Shown: one piece after another, positions 36,167-45,356 of the stretch
Position numbering within the stretch: the stretch's first letter is position 1
Layout of the letters: the number at the start of each line of letters is the position of its first letter
Made by a program: the position numbers and the translations under genes
The notes under the pieces: generated by a model
What the model saw: only the letters and a program-made list of their open reading frames with translations
Told to the model about the DNA's origin: nothing
Databases searched by the model: none
NCBI RefSeq assembly: GCF_021440085.1
Contig: NZ_JAKCPW010000007.1
Coordinates: 62,001-126,000 of the forward strand
DNA: 64,000 nucleotides
DNA from: Dyadobacter sp. CY261
GTDB lineage: Bacteria; Bacteroidota; Bacteroidia; Cytophagales; Spirosomataceae
Direction: 5' to 3'

Positions 36167-36317
36167 GGTAAAGTTGAGCAAGTAATCCGGACACCATCAT
36201 CAAAACCGGACTGTACTACCTGCTTCGCTGCTGTAAACGAGCGTCAGACTTTAAACCCGGCAATGAATTTCGCTATTGTAATACAGCGTTTCAGGCGAAG
36301 GATTGGATAGTCGTATG

Positions 36318-36905
36318 TTAAATCTTCTTTCTGATCCTGCTGAGATGCTCCGGGCTAAGGCCCAGATATGACGCTATGTAGTATTGTGGCACTTGCTGGA
36401 CTATTTGCGGATAGTTGGCGGTGAAATCACGATATTGCTCTTCATGCGTAGTCGAAAGAATGTTTTTGCGTTTTGCCTCTGCGCTGCAAAAAACCCTTTC
36501 AATGATTAGTCTGCCGAATCGTTCCCAAATCTTGTATTTGTCAAAAAGTGCATTGATCGAGTCTTTTTTCAGAATCAGCAGATCCACGTCTGTCAGCGCC
36601 TCCAGGTATTGTTTCGATGGAACCTGCATGATAAAACTTTGATAGTCACTGGTAAACTGATTTTCGCTGACAAAGTCCACGGTAGTTTCTTTCCCGTTCT
36701 GAAAGGAATATTCGCGCAAGACGCCAGAATTCAAAAAAGCAATAAAATTGCAGACTTGGCCTTCTTCCAGTAGCAAGTCCCTCTTTTTCAATTTCTTCAA
36801 TCTCACAATCCTGGTAAAATCTTCCCATTCCTGCTCATTAGGTTGAACGATCGTTCGAATAAAAGACTCTATTTTTAGCAGGGATCCAGGATCGGTCATA
36901 TGCAT
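36318..36905 (-). CDS. Crp/Fnr-family regulator (cyclic-nucleotide-binding-like)
   Basis: 195 residues. The N-terminal part is a cNMP-binding-like beta barrel (LKKRDLLLEEGQVCNFIAFL, NSGVLREYSFQNGKETTVDF, then a dimerisation helix). The C-terminal part ends in a short helix-turn-helix (VPQYYIASYLGLSPEHLSRIRKK). This is the small Crp-like type common in Bacteroidota; the phosphate-binding arginine of true cAMP receptors is not evident, so cAMP binding is uncertain. It stands alone, with 94 bases upstream before the FAH-family gene. Confidence 0.88.
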   Translation of the reverse strand: MHMTDPGSLLKIESFIRTIVQPNEQEWEDFTRIVRLKKLKKRDLLLEEGQVCNFIAFLNSGVLREYSFQNGKETTVDFVSENQFTSDYQSFIMQVPSKQYLEALTDVDLLILKKDSINALFDKYKIWERFGRLIIERVFCSAEAKRKNILSTTHEEQYRDFTANYPQIVQQVPQYYIASYLGLSPEHLSRIRKKI

Positions 36906-36999
36906 CTACTTTGTTGATAATTGGTCATTAGCATGTAAACCTTCGATTTTGAAGACCGGAAGTTCACATCTAATTTAACCTAAATCACTTGACTATCAA

Positions 37000-38226
37000 T
37001 TACTCTTTAACGTGGGTCTTAATCGCGCCTAAAAACGTAATTGACGTTTCTACATCATCCCCGGGTTTAAGATAGCGCGGATTTTTTAACTCCCTTTTCA
37101 AATATTGCTGCAAAATATAGGGATGCATTTTCGCCCTGAAAAATCCACCGGTGAATATGTATTTGGTGACCGTCCCGATAATGAAGCCTTTGGCCGGGGC
37201 ATTGAATACAACTCCTGACGGCGTTCCGGTGATAATGATACTATTCGCCGGAATGCAGTTTCCTTCAAATAGGTTGACCATTTTATCCTGATAGTAACTT
37301 TTCTTTTCTCCCTTTACAGATAGTGATTGTTCGACGATCTTTTCAATGTTCCACACCATATCTTTTGCACTTCCATGCTGGCGCTGCTGCCCATTGACTG
37401 ATAGTTTCAGTTCCAGTTGGTTTACAAATGCGCGCCAATCTCTTGGAATCACCAAGTAGGGGCCGGTCGGCAAGAATCCTTTTTTGCTTTTAGCATCAGG
37501 AAAACCTTTACCACCTGTTACATTCTGACTATCCATTTTCCGCATCAATGTAGCCCTGTCGGTAAAGTCATTGACAACCAAAAAGCCGATCATGATTTGG
37601 TTAAGGTCTGCGGGTGAACAGACGGCCTTCGGGAATACAACACCAAGCTCGACTTCATGGTCCAAAAGCCAACCTTTGGTATAAGTCAACTGGTGGACGA
37701 CTGGATCGGTATTCACATATTTTGGAAACATAAACGGTCGGACCTGGTTGGTTTCCTTGCCATGATCCGCATAATTTATTCCAATCGCCAAATGGGTATC
37801 CCCCGCCACACTGGGCAGCAAGTCTTCGTATTTCACTGCGACCTTGTTTGTACTGGCGCGGATCAGCCGTACAACATCATTGAATTCCAAATCTTTTATA
37901 ACATTAAACGAATTCGGATCGTAGCGCTTTAATTCAGAACTTATATCTACGCCCGTTACGTGTTCGCCGTCATCTTCAAGTACTGCGAGGGTGTGTACCT
38001 GCCCGCCTTTATCAAACCTGGCTAGCGAGAGGGCATCTTCCGGTGATTTTAAAATCTTACCTGTTTTTTGAAAGACGCTTATTTCAGCCACGGTATCTAT
38101 CACAATCTCAGCAAGATGCCTGCGACTTTTTAAAGTCGATGCAGGTAAAAAACGAGAATGTGCGGGATCAATTTCAAATAAGCTTAGCATGCCGCCCAGG
38201 GCCAGGCCGATCAATGTACTGTTCAT
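37000..38226 (-). CDS. Fumarylacetoacetate hydrolase (FAH) family protein
   Basis: 408 residues. The C-terminal ~270 residues are an FAH domain: AIGINYADHGKET, the metal site LLDHEVELGVVF (two Glu) and VVNDFTDR (Asp), then GPYLVIPRDW and ITGTPSGVVF. The family cleaves or hydrates 2-oxo acids and acylpyruvates with Mg2+ or Ca2+. The N-terminus has a short hydrophobic stretch (STLIGLALGGMLSLF) that looks like a folded start rather than a signal peptide. It follows the outer-membrane protein gene by 24 bases on the same strand. Substrate unknown. Confidence 0.87.
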   Translation of the reverse strand: MNSTLIGLALGGMLSLFEIDPAHSRFLPASTLKSRRHLAEIVIDTVAEISVFQKTGKILKSPEDALSLARFDKGGQVHTLAVLEDDGEHVTGVDISSELKRYDPNSFNVIKDLEFNDVVRLIRASTNKVAVKYEDLLPSVAGDTHLAIGINYADHGKETNQVRPFMFPKYVNTDPVVHQLTYTKGWLLDHEVELGVVFPKAVCSPADLNQIMIGFLVVNDFTDRATLMRKMDSQNVTGGKGFPDAKSKKGFLPTGPYLVIPRDWRAFVNQLELKLSVNGQQRQHGSAKDMVWNIEKIVEQSLSVKGEKKSYYQDKMVNLFEGNCIPANSIIITGTPSGVVFNAPAKGFIIGTVTKYIFTGGFFRAKMHPYILQQYLKRELKNPRYLKPGDDVETSITFLGAIKTHVKE

Positions 38227-38250
38227 AATAACAATTTGTAAAATGAAGGG

Positions 38251-39222
38251 TTAGTGTTTTCCCGGAACGATTCGATAACTCAGGCCTACTTTGAAACTAA
38301 GGCCGCCGGCTACCTCGGGGTTGATGGGGTCTTTGCGGTTGCCGAGTTCGTAGAAGTCAATAAAGCCATCCGCCTTATCATTTTTATGATAGATCTCCAT
38401 ATTCCGGATCAGGGTATACGCCGCAGTGGCCCGGATTGCCCAGTCAGGTGAAATATAGTATTCGGCGAAAAGGCCGGGATTTACGGTGTTGTATTCGAAA
38501 TAGCGCCGTTGATCGTTTAACCGGTAGGTCGAATTCTGTACAAACAGATTGAAACCGGCATTGACCTTTTTGTTAACCGCATAACTGACAGTAGCACTAT
38601 GCGGCAAATCGCCAAATATCCACAACTTAGCATTGACCTTCCAGTCCATACCAACCAACACGATATATTGCGGGCCATAGAACTGCCTCCGGTAACCAAC
38701 TATACCCTTCCAGGTCAGGTTGTCACTCACCTTCCAGCTTCCTCTTACGATAGCGCCGAACTTGATATCAGAGCTTTTTACATTTTTATAATCGCTGCTC
38801 AAAAATGGCATGAGCAATGCTGTGAGGTTGAAATTCTTGCTGACCGTTGTGCTGTAACCCAGTGTGGGCGAGATGCTGTAAACCTTTTTCACTTCAAAAT
38901 CGGGATGGGTGCCAGAGAAGTGGAAAGCTTCCAGGTTGCCACCAACCAGCAGGTATTTGGATTTGTTGGGTGTAAGAAAGATGGGTATCGTGGTAGCGAT
39001 CTTTAGATTGCTGCCTGTAAATTTCTGATCCCCTGCCTCCGTTTTAATCTTCATAGGCATGTGCTCATAACTTACATTCACTCCTTCGATATATCCCTGG
39101 CCGAAGCTTAATCCGGCTAAAAGCATGAACAGCATGGTCAAGCCACTTGCATGACAGGTAGGTAGGCGAGAAATTGTTAGCCCTGTTGGGGCCTGTGTTA
39201 ATTTTTGATATTTGAATTTCAT
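38251..39222 (-). CDS. Outer-membrane beta-barrel protein (DUF6268-like)
   Basis: 323 residues. A hydrophobic export signal lies unusually far in (residues ~28-42, LTMLFMLLAGLSFGQ); an in-frame ATG at residue 30 (39135) could be the true start. The rest is made of alternating amphipathic strands with aromatic girdles (YSISPTLGYSTTVSKNFNLT; WAIRATAAYTLIRNMEIY), ending in FKVGLSYRIVPGK, typical of a small outer-membrane barrel. It opens a two-gene operon with the FAH-family gene. CAAAGCTA at 39265-39272 is a perfect minus-strand -7 box upstream, without a good -33. Confidence 0.72.
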   Translation of the reverse strand: MKFKYQKLTQAPTGLTISRLPTCHASGLTMLFMLLAGLSFGQGYIEGVNVSYEHMPMKIKTEAGDQKFTGSNLKIATTIPIFLTPNKSKYLLVGGNLEAFHFSGTHPDFEVKKVYSISPTLGYSTTVSKNFNLTALLMPFLSSDYKNVKSSDIKFGAIVRGSWKVSDNLTWKGIVGYRRQFYGPQYIVLVGMDWKVNAKLWIFGDLPHSATVSYAVNKKVNAGFNLFVQNSTYRLNDQRRYFEYNTVNPGLFAEYYISPDWAIRATAAYTLIRNMEIYHKNDKADGFIDFYELGNRKDPINPEVAGGLSFKVGLSYRIVPGKH

Positions 39223-39590
39223 TTGTTTCAGGTTTGATTAGCATTGTCCTTCCATGGAGTGTGACAAAGCTATCTGCCCTGATTCCGAAACTCATTGATG
39301 TTTATCAATATCGAAGGTTTGGCTTCGAACCTTTTATAGCGAGGAAATCAGCGCACGCGGTTGATCCTCCCAAACGATCCATTCAGGAAAGTAAATGGTG
39401 GTTTGCATTTCCGCAATTCTGGTATACCGCTTAAAGAATCCGATCACAATATCCTTAGCCAACAGAAATGCCTGCTTCTGAATGCCATGCAAGCCTTGGC
39501 TGGGCAAAAACCGGTAGCAAATTTGACGAGTGCGCAAAAAGGTCAATAGCCCAAAAATAGGATATACGAAAGATAAACGGTCGTGATCAC
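39223..39590. other. Intergenic region without an identified gene
   Basis: The region contains a minus-strand -7-like element near 39265 for the outer-membrane protein gene. Open frames of up to 107 codons exist on both strands (for example 39334-39657 minus), but none resembles a family I know and none has a recognisable start signal. I do not call a gene here. Confidence 0.45.
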
Positions 39591-39641
39591 CTTTTGTATA
39601 CCTACAAAAGTTGCCATCGCTTCCGTTCCTTTCTACGTTTG
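39591..39641 (+). promoter_or_regulatory. Promoter with adjacent palindrome before two small membrane genes
   Basis: CTTTTGTA (39591-39598) and TACAAAAG (39603-39610) form a perfect 8-bp inverted repeat with a 4-base spacer. GTTG (39610-39613), 20 bases, then TACGTTTG (39634-39641) fits the -33/-7 promoter with one mismatch in -33. The palindrome abuts -33, a place for a dimeric regulator. The leader to the ATG at 39726 would be ~78 bases. Confidence 0.5.
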
Positions 39642-39725
39642 TATCGCCTTCGGCCATAGGGCGAGAAGGAGCAGAGAAGACCTTTTTTTAGGCCCTCAGG
39701 CATATTTACATTTATCGAACCGCAC

Positions 39726-39983
39726 ATGTCAACTATCAAACTCATTACTTATCTTAATTGGATATTGATCGTCCTATATGGGTCATCGGTAGTGTGGGCT
39801 TTTTTGCAGGCCAATAACCCCAGCCATGAAATGCCGGGGGCGGAATGGATCATTAAAATTGTCGGCTTTTTGCTTTTATTGGCGATGATCGGGCTCAATG
39901 TGGCACCTTACCTATGGACAAAGATCACCGCGCTCGCGCTCGTGTCGTTGCTCCTACTGGTCCTTCGCTGGTTTGCAGATTAA
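39726..39983 (+). CDS. Small three-helix membrane protein
   Basis: 85 residues with three hydrophobic segments (YLNWILIVLYGSSVVWAFL, IIKIVGFLLLLAMIGLNVAPYL, ITALALVSLLLLVLRW). The polar loop after the first reads QANNPSHEMPGAEW. Small proteins of this shape are frequent in Bacteroidota and unassigned. The gene has a recognisable promoter (39610-39641) and is followed 30 bases later by another small membrane gene, so both are probably expressed together. Confidence 0.65.
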   Translation: MSTIKLITYLNWILIVLYGSSVVWAFLQANNPSHEMPGAEWIIKIVGFLLLLAMIGLNVAPYLWTKITALALVSLLLLVLRWFAD

Positions 39984-40013
39984 CAGGAATATTCATTAAT
40001 CACATTTTACACC

Positions 40014-40214
40014 ATGAAAAACTTTGGGATTGCATTTCTTGCCGGTTTACTGGGCTACGCGATTCTGGCGGCCCTCAGCTATTATTTGTTAGGGAAGTTT
40101 TCTTCCAATGGCCACGATAGGGGTGTTGAAGCCAGCATGACCTGTATTTTCGTTTACGGGCCAATCGGTTTTATCATTGCATTTATCGTCGGCTATCTCT
40201 GGGCAAGGAGCTAG
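40014..40214 (+). CDS. Small two-helix membrane protein
   Basis: 66 residues, two hydrophobic segments (FGIAFLAGLLGYAILAALSYYL and CIFVYGPIGFIIAFIVGYLWA) joined by a short charged loop (GKFSSNGHDRGVEA). It starts with MKNFG after an AT-rich leader. Function unknown. Its position right after another small membrane gene suggests one transcription unit. A heptamer repeat follows its stop. Confidence 0.65.
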   Translation: MKNFGIAFLAGLLGYAILAALSYYLLGKFSSNGHDRGVEASMTCIFVYGPIGFIIAFIVGYLWARS

Positions 40215-40220
40215 GATTAC

Positions 40221-40252
40221 CGACGTGCGACGTGCGACGTGCGACGTCCGAC
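40221..40252. repeat. 7-bp tandem repeat (CGACGTG), 4.5 copies
   Basis: Three exact copies of CGACGTG (40221-40241), a fourth with one change (CGACGTC, 40242-40248) and a partial CGAC (40249-40252). It lies between convergent genes, 7 bases after the stop of the small membrane protein. It is likely a slippage-prone spacer. Confidence 0.85.
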
Positions 40253-40294
40253 CATCGATCGCCGGGCAGGGCCTATGGTCCATACTAAACGGTA

Positions 40295-40708
40295 CTATCG
40301 TGCCTGATGTGCAGCCTTGATCATGGACGTCGCCCACATATCGTAAAGGTCGTTCCACGCCTGGCTGGCCTCGTCATCCCATTGGTCTTCGAGACGCTGT
40401 TCCAGCACTTGTAACAACGCCTTTCCCACCGTCTCATAATGCGCATCCTGCACGCCGTATCCGGCATGCCTGATAGCCATGGCATCGATGTCTTTCTGAA
40501 TTTCGGACATCGTTTGCAACCGGCTCACCATGTAGGTGATCATGTCGGTAAGTTTTCTTACCTGCTGCTCCATATCGCGGGGAAACATGGCCTGCAAGCT
40601 GGGATCGATTTCAAAGAGCGCCTCATAGAACATTTCACCCGTTATTTCCGGCTGCGAAATGGCGTAGCTCCAAGTTGTTTTGATGATCAATATTTTTCGG
40701 TCTGTCAC
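40295..40708 (-). CDS. Single-domain globin (flavohaemoglobin-like haem domain)
   Basis: 137 residues, one globin fold. IIKTTWSYAISQPEITGEMFYEALFEIDPSL is the usual N-terminal A-B-C region, MFPRDMEQQVRKL follows, and the proximal His lies in AIRHAGYGVQDAHYETVGKA. LEQRLEDQWDDEASQAWNDLY matches the haem domain of flavohaemoglobins. There is no reductase part. Such proteins bind O2 or NO, or act as sensors. It is alone on the minus strand, convergent with the small membrane genes. A second globin of another class is at 53683. Confidence 0.87.
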   Translation of the reverse strand: MTDRKILIIKTTWSYAISQPEITGEMFYEALFEIDPSLQAMFPRDMEQQVRKLTDMITYMVSRLQTMSEIQKDIDAMAIRHAGYGVQDAHYETVGKALLQVLEQRLEDQWDDEASQAWNDLYDMWATSMIKAAHQAR

Positions 40709-40808
40709 GGTTTGTCTGTTTATAAACTACGAAGATTTTGCCTGATCAAAGAGATTGATTTTAATCGGCAACACCAAGAAAACGAGGTATACAATAGGTG
40801 ATCAGGGT

Positions 40809-42581
40809 TTAAATGCTCATCAAATAATCCAGCAAATTGCCTTCCTCACCCAGTTTCAGCTTTTTTCGAAGCCTGTGGCGGGCAGTTTTCACGCTATCCG
40901 GCGAAATGCCGAGCAGCCCCGCCGATTCCTTTAAATTGAGGTTTAGCCTGATGAGCGCACAAAGCCGGAGCTCGCCTGCACTTAGTTCGGGATTGGCTTT
41001 TTTAAGTTTAGAGAAAAAATCGGGGTGAACCCCTTCGAAATAGGTCTTGAACTCGTCCCAATCCTTATCGAGGTTGAAACTGTAATCGATCAGATTGATA
41101 AGCTTGCTGAATAGCGGTGTGTTTTCATCCCTGGGCCCGGTCTTCAATGCCTGCGAAACCGTTTGGCGAATATCTTCCAGAATACTGTTTTTCTGGATCA
41201 GGTTCAAAGTATGGGTGGTCAACGCCTTGTTCCGGAATTCCAGTTCGGTTTGGAGGTGCTGCTCTTTTTCAAGACCATTCTGGATCTGAATGTCTGCAAG
41301 GGCCCTTTGAGCAGCATGTAGTTCCTTGTTTTTGGCAACTTTAAGCCGTTGTCTGTTAAAAGCCAGGGCCACCAATGTGAGTATCGCGGCCAATGCCACC
41401 ATAATGGTGTTCCGGGTGGCATCTCCCAGGTCTTTTTCATTTTGCAGCAGTTTAATCTCCGATTCCTTCCGCTCGTTTTCATAATGCACCCGGAGGTTGG
41501 TCATTTTCGCAGTATTCTCTTCGTTGAATAGCGAGTCTTTTAAAACCATCGCCAATTCCTGAAAGCGAAATGCACGGGCGAAATTGCCTGTCTGCCCGTA
41601 AACGTGCGCTAAACCTTCGTAAGCCAGCTGCAATGCCGGTCGTATCCCATTGGCCCTGGCCAGCACCTCCGCCTGATGATAGCTCGTAAGCGCCTTTTGA
41701 AAAGCATTGGTTTTGGAATACACATGGCCTAAACCATTATAGGAGCTGACCATCGCGGGTTTCCGCTGAAATTCCTGATTGATAGCCAGTGCCTTTTCAT
41801 ATTCCGCCTCGGCTAAGTCATATTTCCCTGTCTGGAAGTAAATCTCGCCAAGATTGTTGTGGCAAATGATCTGGCCATTTGTGTCCTTGAACTGGTCGAA
41901 GAGATCCAATCCTTTTTTCGCACTGGCGAGTGCCGCATCGAAATCCTTTTTTCGGATATGGATGGAAGCGATATTGATGTAGGAGCCCGCAAGCGACTTG
42001 CGGTCACCCGCCTTGACCCAAATCGCCTGCGCCTGCTTGTAGAAGTTCAGCGCCTCGTCATAGTTCTTCTGGTTTTTATGGACATTGCCGATGCTGTTGA
42101 GAATGTTGGAACTGCGTTTCTGATCCCTGAGCGCCTGGAAAATGGCCAGGGCTTGTAAATAATTATCCAGCGCCTGACCGTAGTTCCCTTGTTCTCCATA
42201 GATGATCCCTGCACTCGCAATGGCTTTGCCGACACCAATCTGATTTTTGATGTCCTGCGAAATCTTTACGCTTTTCGAATAATGAGCGAGCGCTTCGGGG
42301 TATTTGTTTTTTTGCCAGTAGTAAACACCCAGTGCATATTCACCGTCCGCTTCCCCTTTCCGGTACTTTATCTTGCGAGAAACCGATAACACGGTTTCTG
42401 CATTGGCCAATGTCTTTTCTGGAGCAGTACTCCAGTACTCCATTGCGATTTCAAAGATCAGGTTCACACGGGTGGTGTCCGATTGCGCTTTGGTCAAGAG
42501 ATTTTCGAGGCTGTCAATTTTGGGAGACTGTGCAAAAACAGGTAAAGTAGCAAGGAGTAGGAAGTAGAGCGATATTTTCAT
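40809..42581 (-). CDS. TPR sensor protein with membrane span and LuxR-type helix-turn-helix
   Basis: 590 residues from the ATG at 42581, which begins the signal sequence MKISLYFLLLATLPVFAQ; a frame from 42632 adds 17 polar residues. About seven to eight TPR units fill ~20-370 (for example GKAIASAGIIYGEQGNYGQA, YLQALAIFQALRDQKRSSNI). One membrane span is at ~394-415 (TIMVALAAILTLVALAFN). A coiled-coil stretch follows, and the C-terminus is a LuxR/GerE-like helix-turn-helix (LSAGELRLCALIRLNLNLKE, LGISPDSVKTARHRLRKKL). This one-protein membrane-to-DNA regulator is common in Bacteroidota. Signal and targets are unknown. Confidence 0.86.
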   Translation of the reverse strand: MKISLYFLLLATLPVFAQSPKIDSLENLLTKAQSDTTRVNLIFEIAMEYWSTAPEKTLANAETVLSVSRKIKYRKGEADGEYALGVYYWQKNKYPEALAHYSKSVKISQDIKNQIGVGKAIASAGIIYGEQGNYGQALDNYLQALAIFQALRDQKRSSNILNSIGNVHKNQKNYDEALNFYKQAQAIWVKAGDRKSLAGSYINIASIHIRKKDFDAALASAKKGLDLFDQFKDTNGQIICHNNLGEIYFQTGKYDLAEAEYEKALAINQEFQRKPAMVSSYNGLGHVYSKTNAFQKALTSYHQAEVLARANGIRPALQLAYEGLAHVYGQTGNFARAFRFQELAMVLKDSLFNEENTAKMTNLRVHYENERKESEIKLLQNEKDLGDATRNTIMVALAAILTLVALAFNRQRLKVAKNKELHAAQRALADIQIQNGLEKEQHLQTELEFRNKALTTHTLNLIQKNSILEDIRQTVSQALKTGPRDENTPLFSKLINLIDYSFNLDKDWDEFKTYFEGVHPDFFSKLKKANPELSAGELRLCALIRLNLNLKESAGLLGISPDSVKTARHRLRKKLKLGEEGNLLDYLMSI

Positions 42582-42760
42582 TGAGACGTAGCCGCCGGTC
42601 TGTTTATTTTGCGAATATAGTTGTAACTGCAAAGACTAATAAGTGATTCGCACCTAAATGACCAATAAGCTTATTTAACGTATCTGTCGCCCGGATAGGT
42701 CCTTGGACTCCCGCTGACTTTCGGCAGGTCCCCTCCCAGGGTAACTCCCTCGTATGAGCG

Positions 42761-44929
42761 CTATTTCTTCAAAATCTTCAAAGTTTGCGTTTGGGTGGGT
42801 GTGCTCACCCGCATGAGGTATAGTCCGGTTTGTTTTTGTGGCATGGGGATCGTTTCCTGATAAGCTCCGTTTTGGGCGTTCACTACTTTGTCGAATATCG
42901 TCCGGCCCGAGAGGTCGGACAATTGAAGGCGTATCGTTTCGCCGGTTGCGCCTTCCACATTCACTGAAAATTGATCTGATATCGGATTCGGAAAAGTAGT
43001 AGCCTTGAATTCAACTTCGGACGCAAAGTTCTCAATGCCTGTGCTGTCGCTGGCGAAAGTCTGACGCGTATTTTGGTCAGCTAAAAATGCATTTTGTTGT
43101 GCCGGGGCAGGAGAGCCGGTGCCAGGAGACGTTTGCAATGCTCCCATTCCGCCGGTGATAAAAATGCCGTTTCCATAGGTAATGGTCACCAGGTCAATGG
43201 CAAGTTTGCTTTTCAGGGCAGTCCACGCTACACCTGGAACATATCGGAACAGTTTACCATCCCTTCCACAAATCACGAACTGGTTATTGGCATACACCAC
43301 ATCCAGGTAGTCGATATCGCTGTTGGCATTACTGGTTGCCGTCCAAAGCTTGCCATCGGACGATGTAGCAACGGACTGGCCTAGGCCCACAGCTACCCAT
43401 TTACCATTTCCATACGTTACACTTTCCAGTGGATACGCCGTGCCGCTGGCTCTGAATGTCCATTTGTTCCCATCCGTTGAGGTTGCCACCACTCCCTGTA
43501 ACCCGACCAGCACGAACATTCCGTTCGCATAAGCCACACCTTTGTAATGGTAGCTGCTCTTGCTTACGGCCTTAAACCAGCTTTTGCCATCGGAGGAGTA
43601 TAGAATGAGGCCATTCTCGCCGACTGCAACGAATTTGCCACCACCGTATGCCACGCTGTTAAGCTCTTGTCCAAATTCTACGCGACTATAACTCCATTTC
43701 AAACCGTCGGTCGAGGTTTGGATGATTGCATCAGTGCCCACTGCAACAAATAACCCGTTACCAAATGTAACAGAGGTAAAAAATTTAGCGCCAGAGTTCA
43801 AGTGAATGGTTTCCGACGGCTTATAAGTTACACCATCTGTCGTGGTCACGATCAGGTTGCGCTGAGTTCCATAAAATTCGCCATTATTCGTACCGCCAAC
43901 CAGTACGAGGCGGCCGTTTCCATAAGCGGAACCACCGGTTTGGAATTTCCAGTAATTAATTGTTGCGGATGTCCAGCTGACGCCGTCATTATTCGATGAG
44001 CGGAACATGCAACCGGCACCGGTGGCCAGGAACTGGTTCTGGAGATAGCGCACGCCGAAAAGGCTCTGATCAATTGCGGTTGAAATGAGTGGGTTATTCC
44101 AGGAAACACCGTCTGGTGAGGTGAGGATCTTATTTCTGTTTTGGATCATGACCACAAACTTTCCGCTGTTTGGATTCGATGCGATCGCTTTCAGGATCAA
44201 TGTCTGATCAGCGAGTTGATGTGAGCTCCACACATTGCCAACTACCGAGGAAATGATGGTGCCTTTGATTCCCACTGCTACAAATCGTCCGAACTTGTTG
44301 ATAGCGATGCCAAGCAATGTGTTTGTTGTTCCCGAAACCCTGGCAGTCCATGTTGCGCCATGATCATTGGATGTTTTCAAAATACCATTTTCGCCTACCG
44401 TTGCAAAAAGTCCGTTGCCGTAAACCACGTCATTGATACTGTATTGCTGGGCATCTGATCTATTGGTCCAGTCAATGCCATTTGTCGAAGTTAACCGGCA
44501 GCCGAGTGTTCCCACGGCGACGAAAGTGCCGGCGCCGTAAGCAATGCTGTACAGATTCCGGTCTGTTCCTGAATTATGCTGGTACCAGTTCAGGCCGTCC
44601 GTTGAGGTCATAGTTGTGCCGCTGTCTCCCACCACCACGAAAAATCCATTGGCAAATACAATATGCCTCAAATTTCTGGTCTTGCCGACCGGCGATGTTT
44701 GTTCTGTCCAGTTAATGCCATCGGGTGAGGTCCGGATCATTCCTGACTGGCCCACTGCTACATACTTTCCGGAGCCATAAGCCACATCATAAAGCGTAAT
44801 GTCGGGCAATATCTGGCGGCTCGTCCAATCAATCTGTGCGTGGGCGGCGAAAATCTGGACAAACAGCAGCAGGGTTACCAGTTTAGATGGGAAGTAAATA
44901 GTTGGTCTTGTAGAGATAGAGATTTTCAT
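42761..44929 (-). CDS. T9SS-secreted beta-propeller protein with Ycf48/BNR-like repeats
   Basis: 722 residues. Signal peptide ~1-32 (LLLFVQIFAAHAQ). The body is about thirteen repeats of the kind 'YGNGLFVAVGxxGxIxTSxDGxxWT' (for example YGSGKYVAVGQSGMIRTSPD), a BNR/Ycf48-like propeller pattern. The C-terminal ~75 residues are a type IX sorting domain (TFPNPISDQFSVNVEG, LQLSDLSGRTIFDKV, TGLYLMRVSTP, LKILKK). Surface-exposed binding, probably of a polymer or partner protein, is the likely role. Two more small envelope genes precede it on the same strand, 65 bases upstream. Confidence 0.85.
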   Translation of the reverse strand: MKISISTRPTIYFPSKLVTLLLFVQIFAAHAQIDWTSRQILPDITLYDVAYGSGKYVAVGQSGMIRTSPDGINWTEQTSPVGKTRNLRHIVFANGFFVVVGDSGTTMTSTDGLNWYQHNSGTDRNLYSIAYGAGTFVAVGTLGCRLTSTNGIDWTNRSDAQQYSINDVVYGNGLFATVGENGILKTSNDHGATWTARVSGTTNTLLGIAINKFGRFVAVGIKGTIISSVVGNVWSSHQLADQTLILKAIASNPNSGKFVVMIQNRNKILTSPDGVSWNNPLISTAIDQSLFGVRYLQNQFLATGAGCMFRSSNNDGVSWTSATINYWKFQTGGSAYGNGRLVLVGGTNNGEFYGTQRNLIVTTTDGVTYKPSETIHLNSGAKFFTSVTFGNGLFVAVGTDAIIQTSTDGLKWSYSRVEFGQELNSVAYGGGKFVAVGENGLILYSSDGKSWFKAVSKSSYHYKGVAYANGMFVLVGLQGVVATSTDGNKWTFRASGTAYPLESVTYGNGKWVAVGLGQSVATSSDGKLWTATSNANSDIDYLDVVYANNQFVICGRDGKLFRYVPGVAWTALKSKLAIDLVTITYGNGIFITGGMGALQTSPGTGSPAPAQQNAFLADQNTRQTFASDSTGIENFASEVEFKATTFPNPISDQFSVNVEGATGETIRLQLSDLSGRTIFDKVVNAQNGAYQETIPMPQKQTGLYLMRVSTPTQTQTLKILKK

Positions 44930-44993
44930 GACTAATTCTTATTTGTATTTGAGAAAAAAATGAGAATGGTACTGTCAGCGAAATAGTCGCGAA

Positions 44994-45356
44994 CTAATTT
45001 TTACGACCATTTGAGATTTGGTATAACAGCAGCCAAAGCAGATATGCCAGCCCCGGTAAATCTGGTATCGCGAGCAACAAATTTGCTGACACGTAAAAGC
45101 CACGGTTAACCAGCCACAAACTTGTCGGCAACACGATGACCGGCAATCCGATGACTACGATCGCTGCCCGATAAAAGGATGGCGGCGGGCCTCCCGGTGT
45201 CGTATATACGCTGTCTCTGAAAAAATAAAGTAGGACGATCAGTATGCCTGCACAAAAAGTCCAAAGAACCCAGAAGACGATCATTGTCAGTGCTATCGGT
45301 GCGTGAGAGTTTGGTAGGCCAAATGCATCGATTAGGTATTGATCGCATAATAGCAA
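44994..45356 (-). CDS. Four-helix membrane protein of unknown function
   Basis: 120 residues with about four hydrophobic segments (LTMIVFWVLWTFCAGILIVLLYFF, RAAIVVIGLPVIVLPTSLWL, VSANLLLAIPDLPGLAYLLWLLL). The start overlaps the upstream small lipoprotein-like gene by 25 bases in another frame, so the two are translationally coupled, or the true start is the Met at residue 26. I do not recognise the family. Confidence 0.6.
   Translation of the reverse strand: MLLCDQYLIDAFGLPNSHAPIALTMIVFWVLWTFCAGILIVLLYFFRDSVYTTPGGPPPSFYRAAIVVIGLPVIVLPTSLWLVNRGFYVSANLLLAIPDLPGLAYLLWLLLYQISNGRKN

Noticed and set aside
39334-39657. 107-codon minus-strand frame in the intergenic region
   Set aside because: It covers the palindrome and promoter of the plus-strand genes and shows no known motif.
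42664-42675. 12-base palindrome AATAAGCTTATT
   Set aside because: AT-rich and short; no promoter element is close and such sites arise by chance.
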